Part shown: in pieces, positions 36,100 to 45,055 of the stretch
Layout of the letters: every line of letters begins with the position of its first letter
Position numbering within the stretch: the first letter of the stretch is position 1
Assembly (NCBI GenBank): GCA_024233345.1
Contig: JACKPT010000002.1
Span: 186,001-250,000 of the forward strand
Length of the DNA stretch: 64,000 nt
Direction: 5' to 3'
Source of the DNA: Verrucomicrobiota bacterium
Lineage (GTDB): Bacteria > Verrucomicrobiota > Kiritimatiellia > CAIVKH01
Program-made: the position numbers and the translations under genes
The notes under the pieces: model-generated
Seen by the model: only the letters and a program-made list of their open reading frames with translations
Told to the model about the DNA's origin: nothing
Database searches by the model: none

Positions 36100-37449
36100 C
36101 TATCCCTTGAAGATCGATGGCACTTTGGCGACCGCCTTGGGGACGGCATACAGGACCACCTGGTCGCCGGATTCGAAGACCAGATCGCCGACGGCGGGCA
36201 CCACGGTGCCGTCCCGGGATACGATGGCAATGATCATGCCAGTGGGAAGCCGGATGTCGCGGATGCTTTGCCCGACCCATTTGTGGGAGGGGGGGATACA
36301 GACTTCCAGTAATTCACCCGGCAGTTTCTGCAGGGTCGCCACTGCGGTGATGTTTTTCCCCCGAACAAAGTGGAGGATGGAATTGATCATCGACATATGG
36401 GAACTCACCGCCCGGTCGAGCAGGCTGAGGCTGTTGATGATGGGCACATAGTCGGGTTTGGCGACCTGGGCGAGGGTGAAAATTGCCCCGGACTTCTCGG
36501 CGAGCAGGCAGATCATGATGTTGGTCTCGTCATCGCCGGTGGCTGCGACCACCGCAGTACCCTTGACAATTTCCACGGTTTGGAAGATGTCCCGATCCAG
36601 CGCATCCCCCTGAATGACCAGGGTGTCATCGAGCCGGCCCGCACAGACCTCGGCTCGCAGTTCATCGCGCTCAATCAGCACAACATTCATGTTCTCGCTT
36701 TCCAGCATCCTCGCCAGTTGCAGCCCGAGCGATCCGCCTCCGGCAATGACAACCTTTTCGAACTCGGTGTGCTCCGGATGCGCCCAGGTGAGGAACTCGT
36801 GCACTGCGGTCGGAGTGGCGACAAAAAAGACATCGTCCCCGATCATGAACTGGGTGTTGCCATCCGGCAGCAGTAATTCTTCATTGCGATTGACCGCGAT
36901 AAACCGGATACGGTTGACCAGGTCCTGGCGGGGAAAGGATTTGAGCGTCTGAAAGATCAGGGGACTGTCCATGTGGACCTTGATTCCAACCACAATGGCC
37001 CGGCCCTCCATCATGTCCACCGCTTCGAGCGTCCCGGGGATGCGCAGAATGTGATAAATCTCCTCGGCACACTCTTCTTTCTGACTGACCGCGAGGTCGA
37101 TTCCCAACCGTTTCAAGTCATAATTGGGGCTGTCCCGGTAGACATGGGCATGGGCGACCCGGGCGACCTTGTTCTTGACCCCGGCGAGATTGGCGAGGGC
37201 GCAGGCCAGAATATTGACCTCATCACGATCGGTGACCGCGACCACAAGGTCGGCCTTGCTGACCATGGCTTCTTCGAGAACGGCTGGATCACAGCCGTCA
37301 CCGAGCAGGGTGCCGACATCAACCCGTGACTGGATTTCCCGCAGGGCGGCATCATCGCGGTCGATGACCACAATATCATGACGCTCCGCACTTAATTTGG
37401 TGGCCAGGTAACGTCCAGCGTTCCCGGCGCCGATGATCATGATTCGCAT
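36100..37449 (-). CDS. trkA: Trk system potassium regulatory subunit TrkA
   Basis: 449 residues. Two tandem RCK modules: N-terminal Rossmann fold MRIMIIGAGNAGRYLATKL with acidic IDRDD at the end of strand two, a TrkA-C domain, then a second Rossmann fold VVIAGGGSLGLQLARML and IERDE, and a second TrkA-C domain. NAD(H) or nucleotide binding at these folds gates the TrkH pore. First gene of the leftward trkA-trkH-trkH operon, the promoter of which should lie in the 89-bp gap to the right (37450-37538). Confidence 0.93.
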   Translation of the reverse strand: MRIMIIGAGNAGRYLATKLSAERHDIVVIDRDDAALREIQSRVDVGTLLGDGCDPAVLEEAMVSKADLVVAVTDRDEVNILACALANLAGVKNKVARVAHAHVYRDSPNYDLKRLGIDLAVSQKEECAEEIYHILRIPGTLEAVDMMEGRAIVVGIKVHMDSPLIFQTLKSFPRQDLVNRIRFIAVNRNEELLLPDGNTQFMIGDDVFFVATPTAVHEFLTWAHPEHTEFEKVVIAGGGSLGLQLARMLESENMNVVLIERDELRAEVCAGRLDDTLVIQGDALDRDIFQTVEIVKGTAVVAATGDDETNIMICLLAEKSGAIFTLAQVAKPDYVPIINSLSLLDRAVSSHMSMINSILHFVRGKNITAVATLQKLPGELLEVCIPPSHKWVGQSIRDIRLPTGMIIAIVSRDGTVVPAVGDLVFESGDQVVLYAVPKAVAKVPSIFKG

Positions 37450-37538
37450 AGGTTCACCCGGATCCTTCCCTCAGGAAACAAAGCCGGACATGATGACATG
37501 TTTGCTTCATTTGTACACCGAGATTTCCACGGAAATGA

Positions 37539-38609
37539 TCAGGGGATCACATATGCCTGGTCACGCAGAATGACCTCTGGAGCGCCGGTGGCATCGAACA
37601 GGGTCAGCCGGGTGAGCCCGATCGGGCATCCCTTGGCATAGACGATGTCCTGATGGATCACATGATCGGGGGATGAAAAGGCGCCGGGGCCGACGGTGCC
37701 GCCGAGATGTTCACTGCGGCCGTAAGCCCAATGCGGTCCCGCTTTTTCATCTTCGAGCACCACCCCGGTGATCATGGCCCGGTCATTGCAGCCCAGACCG
37801 ACTTCCGCGATGTTCCGCCGTGCCGGATCGAGGTCAAAGTGCGCTTGCAGCTCTGATCGGACCGGATCCTTGCCCTCAATTGCGACGATCTGGTTTGCTT
37901 CGACATGAAACAGGATCAGCGTGTCCTTCCAGATCATGGGGATGGTGCCCTCGGTGCGGGAGGGGTCTCCGTCCCGCTCGCCTTCGTAGGGGACAATGAA
38001 CGCCTCGCCGCTGGGAATGTTGATCAGTCGAAACCCTTGTTTGTCCCGACGGCAAAGGCCATCGTCGGCGTGAGCCTCCCGGTAGCGCAAATCGAACCGG
38101 CATTGATGTCCGGTATCAAATTCCCATAGCGCACTCTCCGCAAGCTGCAGTTTCTCTTGTAAACGAATGGCTTTCCGGGCGACCTGATTGACATCTGCGG
38201 ATAAAGCAGTCTGCTCCATGCGGCGCAAAATGCCCGGCATACTGGCGACACGAAGCCCGGGATGACGCTGGGTCATTCGCGATAGGGGGGCGGTGGCGGA
38301 ATACCGGTTCAGGGCGGCAACAATCGATGCTTTGCCAATCGTTGCGGGCAGGTTGATTTCGCGGCCATTCTGGCTTCCCTGGGCTGGAAGCTCGCCATTG
38401 TTCGCGCCGGTGGCGGGGTAGAGAACCACCGGCGAGGTCTGCACACCCAGGGCGGCAAAGGCTTCCTGCCACTCGGTTGCCCATGCCCGGCGGTCGGCCC
38501 AATCCGGATTGTCCTGAACATGCCCGTGCGGCATGTCTGCAATCACCAGTGCCGATTCTCCGGGCTCGGGAGCAAAGACATCCTGAATGAATCGCCTGAG
38601 ATCGAACAT
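37539..38609 (-). CDS. M29-type (leucyl) aminopeptidase-like metalloprotein
   Basis: 356 residues. The C-terminal half matches the M29 aminopeptidase T/AmpS metal site: Glu in IAEVGLGCND, Glu in VLEDEKAGPHWAYG, the His and Tyr of HWAYG, and His-x-Asp in DHVIHQDIVY. All the ligands known for the two-metal centre of this family are thus present. The N-terminal half is diverged and somewhat shorter than the family norm of about 400 residues, so substrate range is unclear. It begins 8 bases after the smc stop, so it is probably cotranscribed with smc. Confidence 0.65.
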   Translation of the reverse strand: MFDLRRFIQDVFAPEPGESALVIADMPHGHVQDNPDWADRRAWATEWQEAFAALGVQTSPVVLYPATGANNGELPAQGSQNGREINLPATIGKASIVAALNRYSATAPLSRMTQRHPGLRVASMPGILRRMEQTALSADVNQVARKAIRLQEKLQLAESALWEFDTGHQCRFDLRYREAHADDGLCRRDKQGFRLINIPSGEAFIVPYEGERDGDPSRTEGTIPMIWKDTLILFHVEANQIVAIEGKDPVRSELQAHFDLDPARRNIAEVGLGCNDRAMITGVVLEDEKAGPHWAYGRSEHLGGTVGPGAFSSPDHVIHQDIVYAKGCPIGLTRLTLFDATGAPEVILRDQAYVIP

Positions 38610-38617
38610 GGCCGGGG

Positions 38618-41600
38618 TCAGGTAGCGCCCACCGGGGCTGGCTCCGATGTTGTCGCCGGCGGCTTCTCCGCATTGAATTTGACCGAGACAATTTTGGAGA
38701 TGCCCTGTTTTTCCATGGTGACCCCGTAAAGGACACTGGCGGCGGCTATCGTCTGCCGATTGTGGGTGATCACGATAAATTGAGACTCCTTGAGAAACCC
38801 TTCCACCGTGGTGACAAACCGCCCGATGTTGGCATCGTCCAGCGCGGCATCCAGTTCATCGAGGACACAAAAGGGACTCGGTTTGACCATGTAGAGCGAG
38901 AACAGCAGGGCCACTGCGGTCATGGTGCGCTCGCCGCCGGACAGGAGGGAGACGGTTTGGAGTTTTTTGCCGGGCGGCCGGGCAATAATTTCGATGCCCG
39001 ATTCGAGGATGTCCCCTTCGTCGGTCAGGATCAACTTGGCGGTCCCCCCCCCGAAGATCTGCTGGAACATTCCCTGGAAGTTCTCATTGACCTGGTTGAA
39101 TGTCGTGGAGAACAACTCGGTGCTGGTCTTGTTGATCTCCTTGATCATTTCCACCAATTGGGCCTTGGCATTGGTCAGGTCGTTAAACTGCTCGGTCAGG
39201 AAGGCATATCGCTCCTCCAGTTCGGCATGTTCCTCGATCGCCACCAGGTTGACCGGGCCGATCGATTCAATTTTTGCCCGTAGTTCGGCGATCAGGGTTT
39301 CTAGCGCCTCCCGGTCCGGCTTGGTCTCTTCTTCCCAGGCCGGTTCCGGACAATGCTCAATTTCTTCCTCGCTGACCCGGTAGTCCGCGGTCACCCGTTC
39401 GATCAGGTTCTGGCGCCGCATGGTACCCTGAGCCACTTCGATTTCGGTTTTCGACCGCCGCTCTCGGGCATCATCTTGGTGGGTCCGAAGTTCCCGGAGT
39501 TTCTGTTCAACCTCGGCCAATTGCGCGGTCAGTTCTTCGCGCTGACGGCGGACCTCTTCGAGTTCCTTCTCGGTCTGTGCCCGCTGTTCGTCGAGGGGAG
39601 GGAGGCGTGCTTCCGCAGTAAGGATGGCGTTCTGCATATCCTCGATTCGGCTCCGGTAGGTATCGATACCGAGACTGCGCTCCTGTACCAGGGTATTCAG
39701 CTCATCGATCCGGATGGTCAATTGCTCAATGCGCTGCTGAAGATGGCTGGTCATCTGGCGCTGTTCGGAGCTGCGCACCCGGAGTTCGGTGACATCCGAT
39801 TGGATTTTCTGTCGTTCCAGTTCGACCTGGCGAAGGGCTTCCGTCTGCTCGCTGATGCTTTGTCGAATGGCAGTCTGCCGTTCGCGAATCTGCTGGATGC
39901 GGTCGGCAATGCCGGTGCGCCGATCACTCTGGCCGGCATTGCGCTCCTGAAGTGACTTCAATTCCCACTCGGTGGTTTCCAGCCGTTTAACCGCTTCCTG
40001 TTGCTGCCGTTCCAAAACCCGCATCTCGCCTTCGACGCCGGCGAGCTCGTGCCGAGACTGACTGAGGTGGACCCGCTTTTCTTCAATCAACCGGTCCAGT
40101 TCACTCTCTTCCTGATCGGCTTCCTGAAGCGCGGTTTCCTTCTCGCCAATCCGGGTGCGGAGCCCCTGGAGTTCCTGGGTCCATCCCGTGAGTAGTTGAT
40201 GGCGGGCGAGGGGATTGGTCCCGGCATGATCCTCTTCCCCGGTGCGCTCGGCGCCCAGGTCGTGAACCAGATGACCACTCCGGGTGACCCAGGCGGTTCC
40301 CTCGGGCAGGGGGGAGGGGATCTCGGCCAGATGCTCGACCACGAAGACATGACCGATCAGGCGTGATACCAATCCCTGAAGTGGTTCACGGATGGTCAGG
40401 CGATCCACCAGCCGCTCATGTCCATCCATGGCGGTCGGGGCGGGAGACTGAATGTCGACACGGAGCAGGCGGGCCGCGCCTGCACTCGCCCGCTCGAGGG
40501 CTGTCATGGTGTCACGAATATCCCGGTCCGACTCCAGAACCAACGCATCCATCCAGGGGCGCAGAACCGTTTGTAGCGCCTTGTCATAGCCGGGTTGCGC
40601 CTGAACCTGCTCCGCCAAAGCACCCAGTACCGAGTCTGCTCGCGGCGTGACTTCCGCATCCCGCTTCATCAGACGCCGTGCCCCGTCGGGAAATCCTTCC
40701 TGATCCTCGCGACTCTTCTCCAGCAGGTTGACCTGGGCCTGGCGCGCAGAAGCCTGTTGCTTCAACTCGCTCAGATCCCGCTTCAATTCAGCCATGGCCT
40801 CCGCCTTGTTTTTCCGAAGGCTGCCCGCTTCCTCCAGCGCCCGATTCGCCGCCTCTGCGGTCTCCCGCAAGGTCTCAACCACCCGGTGCATCTCTTGCGA
40901 CTTTTCCTTGAATAGGTCGAGCTGCCGCCTGGTTTCACTGGTTTCAGCAATCAGTCTTTCCCGGCGAACATCATTCTGGCGCTCCTCGCCATCGATTTTG
41001 GCGAGGTCATTCTGTTGTTGTGCCTGGGCGGCATCCAATTGCACCTGTTCGCTGCGAAGTCCATGGATACACCGGTTGATCTCCTCCACCTGCCGCTGTT
41101 TTTCCGCCAGCTCGGCCGCCCGCAGGGTCAATGCCTGGTCGGCCTGATCCCGTTCGGCCAGCGCTTGCTCCAGCCGCTGGGTTTCCTGGGCAAACAGCAC
41201 CGATTGCTGTTCGCTGCGCACCTTGGCTTCGTCCGCATCGCGGGCATCCCGCGCGGATAAATCGTTGAACTCCTGGATCCGTTCGCGGTGATGGCGGATG
41301 GATTCCCGCAGCCGCTCCAGTTCACTGCGAATCTGCACCCCTTTTTCCATGATGTCATTGACCGAGTGCTCGGCCTGAAGCAATGCCTGCTTACGGTCGG
41401 TGGCAGTCTGCTCCAATCCGGCGATATCGCTGCGCATGGCCTCCTCCTGCTCATGGAGCGCGGTCAGCCGGGTTTGCAGGGTATGCAGGGTTTGGTCCAG
41501 TTCCGAGAGCCGCAAGCGCGAACTGTACAGGTCGTAGGCCTGCAGTTTTTCCCGAAGGGTCTGAAATCTCCGGGCCTTTCCCGCTTGCCGCTGGAGGGAA

Positions 41601-42223
41601 ATAATCTGCCGCTTCACCTCGCGAATGATGTCGTCCAGTCGCAGCAGGTTGGCTTCAGTGTGCTCGAGTTTGCGCAGGGCTTCCTTGCGGTCCGCCTTGA
41701 ACTTGGTGATCCCGCTGGCTTCCTCAAACACCGCCCGTCGGTCCTCGGGCCGTGAGCTCAGGATCCGATCGATCTTGCCCTGCTCCATGATGGAGTAGGA
41801 ATTGGTGCCGATGCCGGTATTCATGAACAACCGCTGAATATCCTTGAGACGGCAGGGGGCCTTGTTGATGAAGTACTGGCCTTCACCAGACCGGAGTACC
41901 CGGCGGGTGACGGTGACTTCATTGTACTCCATCCCCAGCGATGCTTCACAATCCGCAAGGGTGAGGCTGACTTCGGCCATGCCCATGGGCTTCTGCTGGT
42001 CGGTACCGGCAAAAATGACATCTTCCATCTTGCCGCCTCGAAGCGCTTTGGCACTTTGCTCTCCGAGTACCCAGCGTATGGCATCTGCCACATTGCTCTT
42101 GCCGCATCCGTTCGGCCCGACGATGGCGGTCATCCCCGGCTCGAACTCCAGGCGGGTCTTCTCCGCAAAACTCTTGAAGCCCAAAATATCCAGACGCTTT
42201 AAATACACCCTGTAACCCTCCAT
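38618..42223 (-). CDS. smc: Chromosome partition protein SMC
   Basis: 1201 residues, the full length of bacterial SMC. Order: N-terminal ATPase half with Walker A VGPNGCGKSNVADAIRWVLGE (about 33-53), a first coiled coil to about 480, the hinge (about 500-650, FPDGARRLMKRD onward), the second coiled coil, and the C-terminal half with signature LSGGERTMTAVALLF and Walker B FCVLDELDAALDDANIGRF. Two SMC subunits with ScpA/ScpB organise and separate the chromosome. No scp genes are adjacent. The upstream gap of 363 bp is shared with the divergent mlaE. Confidence 0.95.
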   Translation of the reverse strand: MEGYRVYLKRLDILGFKSFAEKTRLEFEPGMTAIVGPNGCGKSNVADAIRWVLGEQSAKALRGGKMEDVIFAGTDQQKPMGMAEVSLTLADCEASLGMEYNEVTVTRRVLRSGEGQYFINKAPCRLKDIQRLFMNTGIGTNSYSIMEQGKIDRILSSRPEDRRAVFEEASGITKFKADRKEALRKLEHTEANLLRLDDIIREVKRQIISLQRQAGKARRFQTLREKLQAYDLYSSRLRLSELDQTLHTLQTRLTALHEQEEAMRSDIAGLEQTATDRKQALLQAEHSVNDIMEKGVQIRSELERLRESIRHHRERIQEFNDLSARDARDADEAKVRSEQQSVLFAQETQRLEQALAERDQADQALTLRAAELAEKQRQVEEINRCIHGLRSEQVQLDAAQAQQQNDLAKIDGEERQNDVRRERLIAETSETRRQLDLFKEKSQEMHRVVETLRETAEAANRALEEAGSLRKNKAEAMAELKRDLSELKQQASARQAQVNLLEKSREDQEGFPDGARRLMKRDAEVTPRADSVLGALAEQVQAQPGYDKALQTVLRPWMDALVLESDRDIRDTMTALERASAGAARLLRVDIQSPAPTAMDGHERLVDRLTIREPLQGLVSRLIGHVFVVEHLAEIPSPLPEGTAWVTRSGHLVHDLGAERTGEEDHAGTNPLARHQLLTGWTQELQGLRTRIGEKETALQEADQEESELDRLIEEKRVHLSQSRHELAGVEGEMRVLERQQQEAVKRLETTEWELKSLQERNAGQSDRRTGIADRIQQIRERQTAIRQSISEQTEALRQVELERQKIQSDVTELRVRSSEQRQMTSHLQQRIEQLTIRIDELNTLVQERSLGIDTYRSRIEDMQNAILTAEARLPPLDEQRAQTEKELEEVRRQREELTAQLAEVEQKLRELRTHQDDARERRSKTEIEVAQGTMRRQNLIERVTADYRVSEEEIEHCPEPAWEEETKPDREALETLIAELRAKIESIGPVNLVAIEEHAELEERYAFLTEQFNDLTNAKAQLVEMIKEINKTSTELFSTTFNQVNENFQGMFQQIFGGGTAKLILTDEGDILESGIEIIARPPGKKLQTVSLLSGGERTMTAVALLFSLYMVKPSPFCVLDELDAALDDANIGRFVTTVEGFLKESQFIVITHNRQTIAAASVLYGVTMEKQGISKIVSVKFNAEKPPATTSEPAPVGAT

Positions 42224-42586
42224 TCACTCCGCAGTGAATCCATTGAACCCGACGCAAATGAACCCAACCCTGGAATCCACCCACACCCTTTCATGAAGCT
42301 CTAACAATACCGATTGGGCAGGAAGCGAGGCAATACAATATTTGGTAGGGGATTGCTTCATACCCACTATTCAATGGGGTATTGGCGCCAATTGATCCAG
42401 CCATGGGCTTGATTTCCAACAGGTTGAAACGTTGTTAACAGGCAGGGGGTAATCCGGATTCCCGATGCTCGATGGGTTCTGTCTGGCCGGCCAATCATGC
42501 CGTGTGTGCCTTGGCGTATCCGCTGCCGTTGGTAAACCACGCACCGGACTCTTTCCTTACTGTTGGAGGTCCGATATAGTGATGCC
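42224..42586. other. 363-bp divergent intergenic region smc/mlaE
   Basis: Should contain the promoters for leftward smc and rightward mlaE. The only marked element is a perfect 12-bp palindrome, ATTGGCGCCAAT, at 42381-42392, a possible operator. No gene or strong consensus promoter is visible. Confidence 0.5.
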
Positions 42587-43375
42587 ATGTCATGGGTGGG
42601 CCTGATTGGGAAAAAAACGCGGGGTCGTATCGCTTCGACCCTGTTTCTGTTTGGAGCCCTGGCTTCGGTGGCTGCGCACAGCGTCCGGCCCTCCTATTGG
42701 AACCGGACAGTGCGCAATGTGCTGGCCCGTCAGATTTTGTTTACCGGGGTGGATGCCACGCGCTTGATCAGTCTGCTGGCGATCCTGATTGGCGCCTCGG
42801 TGGTGGTGCAGGTGCAGCTCTGGCTGACCACCTTTGGCCAGTCGGCCCTCCTCGGCCCGGTCCTGGTTGCCGTCCTGGTGCGTGAGGCGGGGCCCTTGCT
42901 CGTCAATATCGCGATCATTGGCCGGAGCGGTACCGCGATTGCCACTGAGATCGCCAACATGCGGGTTCATGGCGAAATCGATCTTTTGCATGGCCAGGGG
43001 ATCGATCCGTTTCTCTACCTGATTGTTCCCCGGGTCCTCGCTGCGGCGGTCTCCATTTTTTGCCTGACCATCCTGTTTCTGGTGGTGTCACTATTAACCG
43101 GTTTTGCCGTGGGGATGCTGACCGAGACCGCGAGCGGCGGGTTGTGGGAATTTATCCGGAGCGTGATGCGGGCGCTGCGTCCGGGAGACGTGGTCAGCCT
43201 TTTTTTGAAAACCCTGATCCCGGGGGCGAGTATGGCGATCCTCTGCAGCTTGGAAGGCATGCTGGTGAAAGGATCCTATACCGAGGTGCCACAGGCCGCC
43301 GCCCGGGCGGTGGTGAAGTCCACCGTGGCCCTGTTTCTCATTTCCCTGTTGGTTTCGGTGCTGACCACCATCTAA
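42587..43375 (+). CDS. mlaE: MlaE/YrbE-type phospholipid ABC transporter permease
   Basis: 263 residues. Inner-membrane permease of the Mla/MCE lipid-transport system. Family features: a long N-terminal interfacial helix, then five or so membrane segments, with LLGPVLVAVLVREAGPLLVNIAIIGRSGTAIATE, the MlaE core, and EIDLLHGQGIDPFLYLIVPRVLA, the family's EALxxMGIDPxxYLVxPR segment. The start is uncertain: GGAGGT at 42565-42570 lies 16 bases from ATG 42587, and TTG 42563 is in frame. Followed after 4 bases by the ATPase-like gene and then mlaD. Confidence 0.88.
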   Translation: MSWVGLIGKKTRGRIASTLFLFGALASVAAHSVRPSYWNRTVRNVLARQILFTGVDATRLISLLAILIGASVVVQVQLWLTTFGQSALLGPVLVAVLVREAGPLLVNIAIIGRSGTAIATEIANMRVHGEIDLLHGQGIDPFLYLIVPRVLAAAVSIFCLTILFLVVSLLTGFAVGMLTETASGGLWEFIRSVMRALRPGDVVSLFLKTLIPGASMAILCSLEGMLVKGSYTEVPQAAARAVVKSTVALFLISLLVSVLTTI

Positions 43376-43379
43376 TGTC

Positions 43380-44078
43380 ATGAATGAGCCTGATCTTTTG
43401 GTTGAATTGGAAAATGTCTCGGTTCCGGGAAGTCCCTGGTTCGATGTCGGATTGTCTGACGTCTCTTTTCGACTCCGGCCCGGCGATTGGATCGCGGTGC
43501 GATTGGAACCCGGGGCAACCCATTGTCCGCTTGCGGATGCAATCGCCGGCCTGATCCCGGTGGAGCAGGGGCGCCTGCGATATCTGGGGAAGGCATGGGA
43601 AGAGGTGTCGTCGCGCGAGGCGGACCGGATGCGATCCACTCTGGGCCGGGTGTTTGAACAGACGAACTGGATCAGTAATCTGGATATCGACGAAAACATC
43701 CTGCTTTCGCAGCGCTACCACACCCAGCGTCCTGAATCGGAAATTCGGGAGGAAGCAGATCGCCTTGCCCGCAACTTTGGCTTTGATCAGTTGCCCGGCA
43801 TTCGCCCGGCCCATCTCACCACCTCGGATCTGGTCCGCCTGTCCTGGGTGCGGGCGCTGCTGGGATCTCCCCGTCTGCTGTTGCTCGAGCGTCCAGCCCG
43901 GGAATGCACTCCGGTCTGGCGGGATCGATTGATGACCGAGGTTGCTGCAGCCTGTGCACGTGGTGCCGCCGCCCTCTGGTTGACCGATGACCCGGCAACC
44001 TGGGCGGGTTTACAGCACAAAGCAGTCTTGCTTTTCGCCCTGAACGATTCAACCATGACACCCGTACCCAAGCCATGA
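43380..44078 (+). CDS. Degenerate ABC ATPase-like protein in the Mla operon (MlaF position)
   Basis: 232 residues. The overall fold markers of an MlaF-type ABC ATPase are visible: an N-terminal ELENVSVP and LSDVSFRLRPGDWIAV, a Q-loop in RVFEQTNWISNLDIDENILL (Gln95), and RLLLLERPA at the Walker B position. Yet the catalytic motifs are lost: no Gly-Lys-Ser/Thr in residues 41-52 (LEPGATHCPLAD), LTTSD in place of LSGGQ (146-150), and Glu170-Arg171 in place of Asp-Glu. The D-loop and H-loop are also unrecognisable. It overlaps mlaD by ATGA, and the reading frame is intact, arguing for a retained non-hydrolytic subunit rather than a dying gene. Confidence 0.7.
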   Translation: MNEPDLLVELENVSVPGSPWFDVGLSDVSFRLRPGDWIAVRLEPGATHCPLADAIAGLIPVEQGRLRYLGKAWEEVSSREADRMRSTLGRVFEQTNWISNLDIDENILLSQRYHTQRPESEIREEADRLARNFGFDQLPGIRPAHLTTSDLVRLSWVRALLGSPRLLLLERPARECTPVWRDRLMTEVAAACARGAAALWLTDDPATWAGLQHKAVLLFALNDSTMTPVPKP

Positions 44079-45055
44079 AAGCCAAGCCCTTCAAATTTCG
44101 ATATGTCAACGAACTGGTCGGGGGATTTGTGCTGCTGGTGCTGGTACTCGTCGTGGCTGCCGTCCTGGTGGCGGGAAAAGCCCAGGAGTGGTTCGTGCCG
44201 GTTCACTTGATCAAGATCGACTTCCCTCCGGAAGGGTCTCTGGGCTTGCAGGTGGGTGCCAATGTTCAGATCCTCGGCACCTCGGTGGGCCGGGTCACCC
44301 GGATCATGGTGGATGAAGACGGCTTCATGACGGGCGAAATGTCGGTCAAAGGGGACTTTATCCAGTTTGTCCGAACCGACTCCGAAGTGATTGCCAAAAA
44401 GGTCTTCGGGTTGGCCGGAGATTCGTATGTCGATATTGCCAAGGGAACTGGACCGCTCCTGCCCGAGGGGGCAAGTGTGGTGATCTCCCGTGACAAAGAG
44501 CTCACGGAAATGGTGGAGACCATCCTCAATCAGATCGAGGAACAAACCGTGCCCTTGCTTGATCGGGTCAAGGCCTTGCTGGAAGAATACCGTGGCCTCG
44601 CCGCAGATCTGCGCGATCCCGGGCAGCCGATGCAGAAAATGCTGGCCAGCCTTGAGGGAATTACCGCCAGCCTCAACCAGGGGCAGGGTCCGGCGGGAGC
44701 CCTGTTGAAAGATGAGCAACTCGCCGACCAGATCCGGGCGATGATGTCGCAACTTGAACAGACCCTGGAGGAGCTGGACACGATCCTGAAGGATGTGCGC
44801 GAAACCACCTCGACCCTGCCCTCGATGGCCAGGGCGGTGGAAGGGGAAGCGCAGCAACTACCCGGCACGGTCCTGCAGGCTCAGGAATCCCTCCGGGAAG
44901 CGGAACGACTGATTGAGGGCCTGCAAAAACATTGGCTGATTCGCAAGTATATGGAACCGGACCGCGTGGCTTCACCAGATTGGACCGCGGTTCCCATGAC
45001 TGGATTTTCGACGAAGTCCGCGCCGGACCCGGCTGGACAGGGAGCAACGCCATGA
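44075..45055 (+). CDS. mlaD: MCE/MlaD-family lipid-binding protein
   Basis: 326 residues. N-terminal membrane anchor (LVGGFVLLVLVLVVAAVLVAG, about 14-34), one MCE domain (about 45-130; GLQVGANVQILGTSVGRVTRI is the signature) and a long C-terminal helical region (150-300). MCE proteins form hexameric rings that carry phospholipids across the periplasm. It is coupled by ATGA to the ATPase-like gene upstream and to the lipoprotein gene downstream. Confidence 0.88.
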   Translation: MKAKPFKFRYVNELVGGFVLLVLVLVVAAVLVAGKAQEWFVPVHLIKIDFPPEGSLGLQVGANVQILGTSVGRVTRIMVDEDGFMTGEMSVKGDFIQFVRTDSEVIAKKVFGLAGDSYVDIAKGTGPLLPEGASVVISRDKELTEMVETILNQIEEQTVPLLDRVKALLEEYRGLAADLRDPGQPMQKMLASLEGITASLNQGQGPAGALLKDEQLADQIRAMMSQLEQTLEELDTILKDVRETTSTLPSMARAVEGEAQQLPGTVLQAQESLREAERLIEGLQKHWLIRKYMEPDRVASPDWTAVPMTGFSTKSAPDPAGQGATP

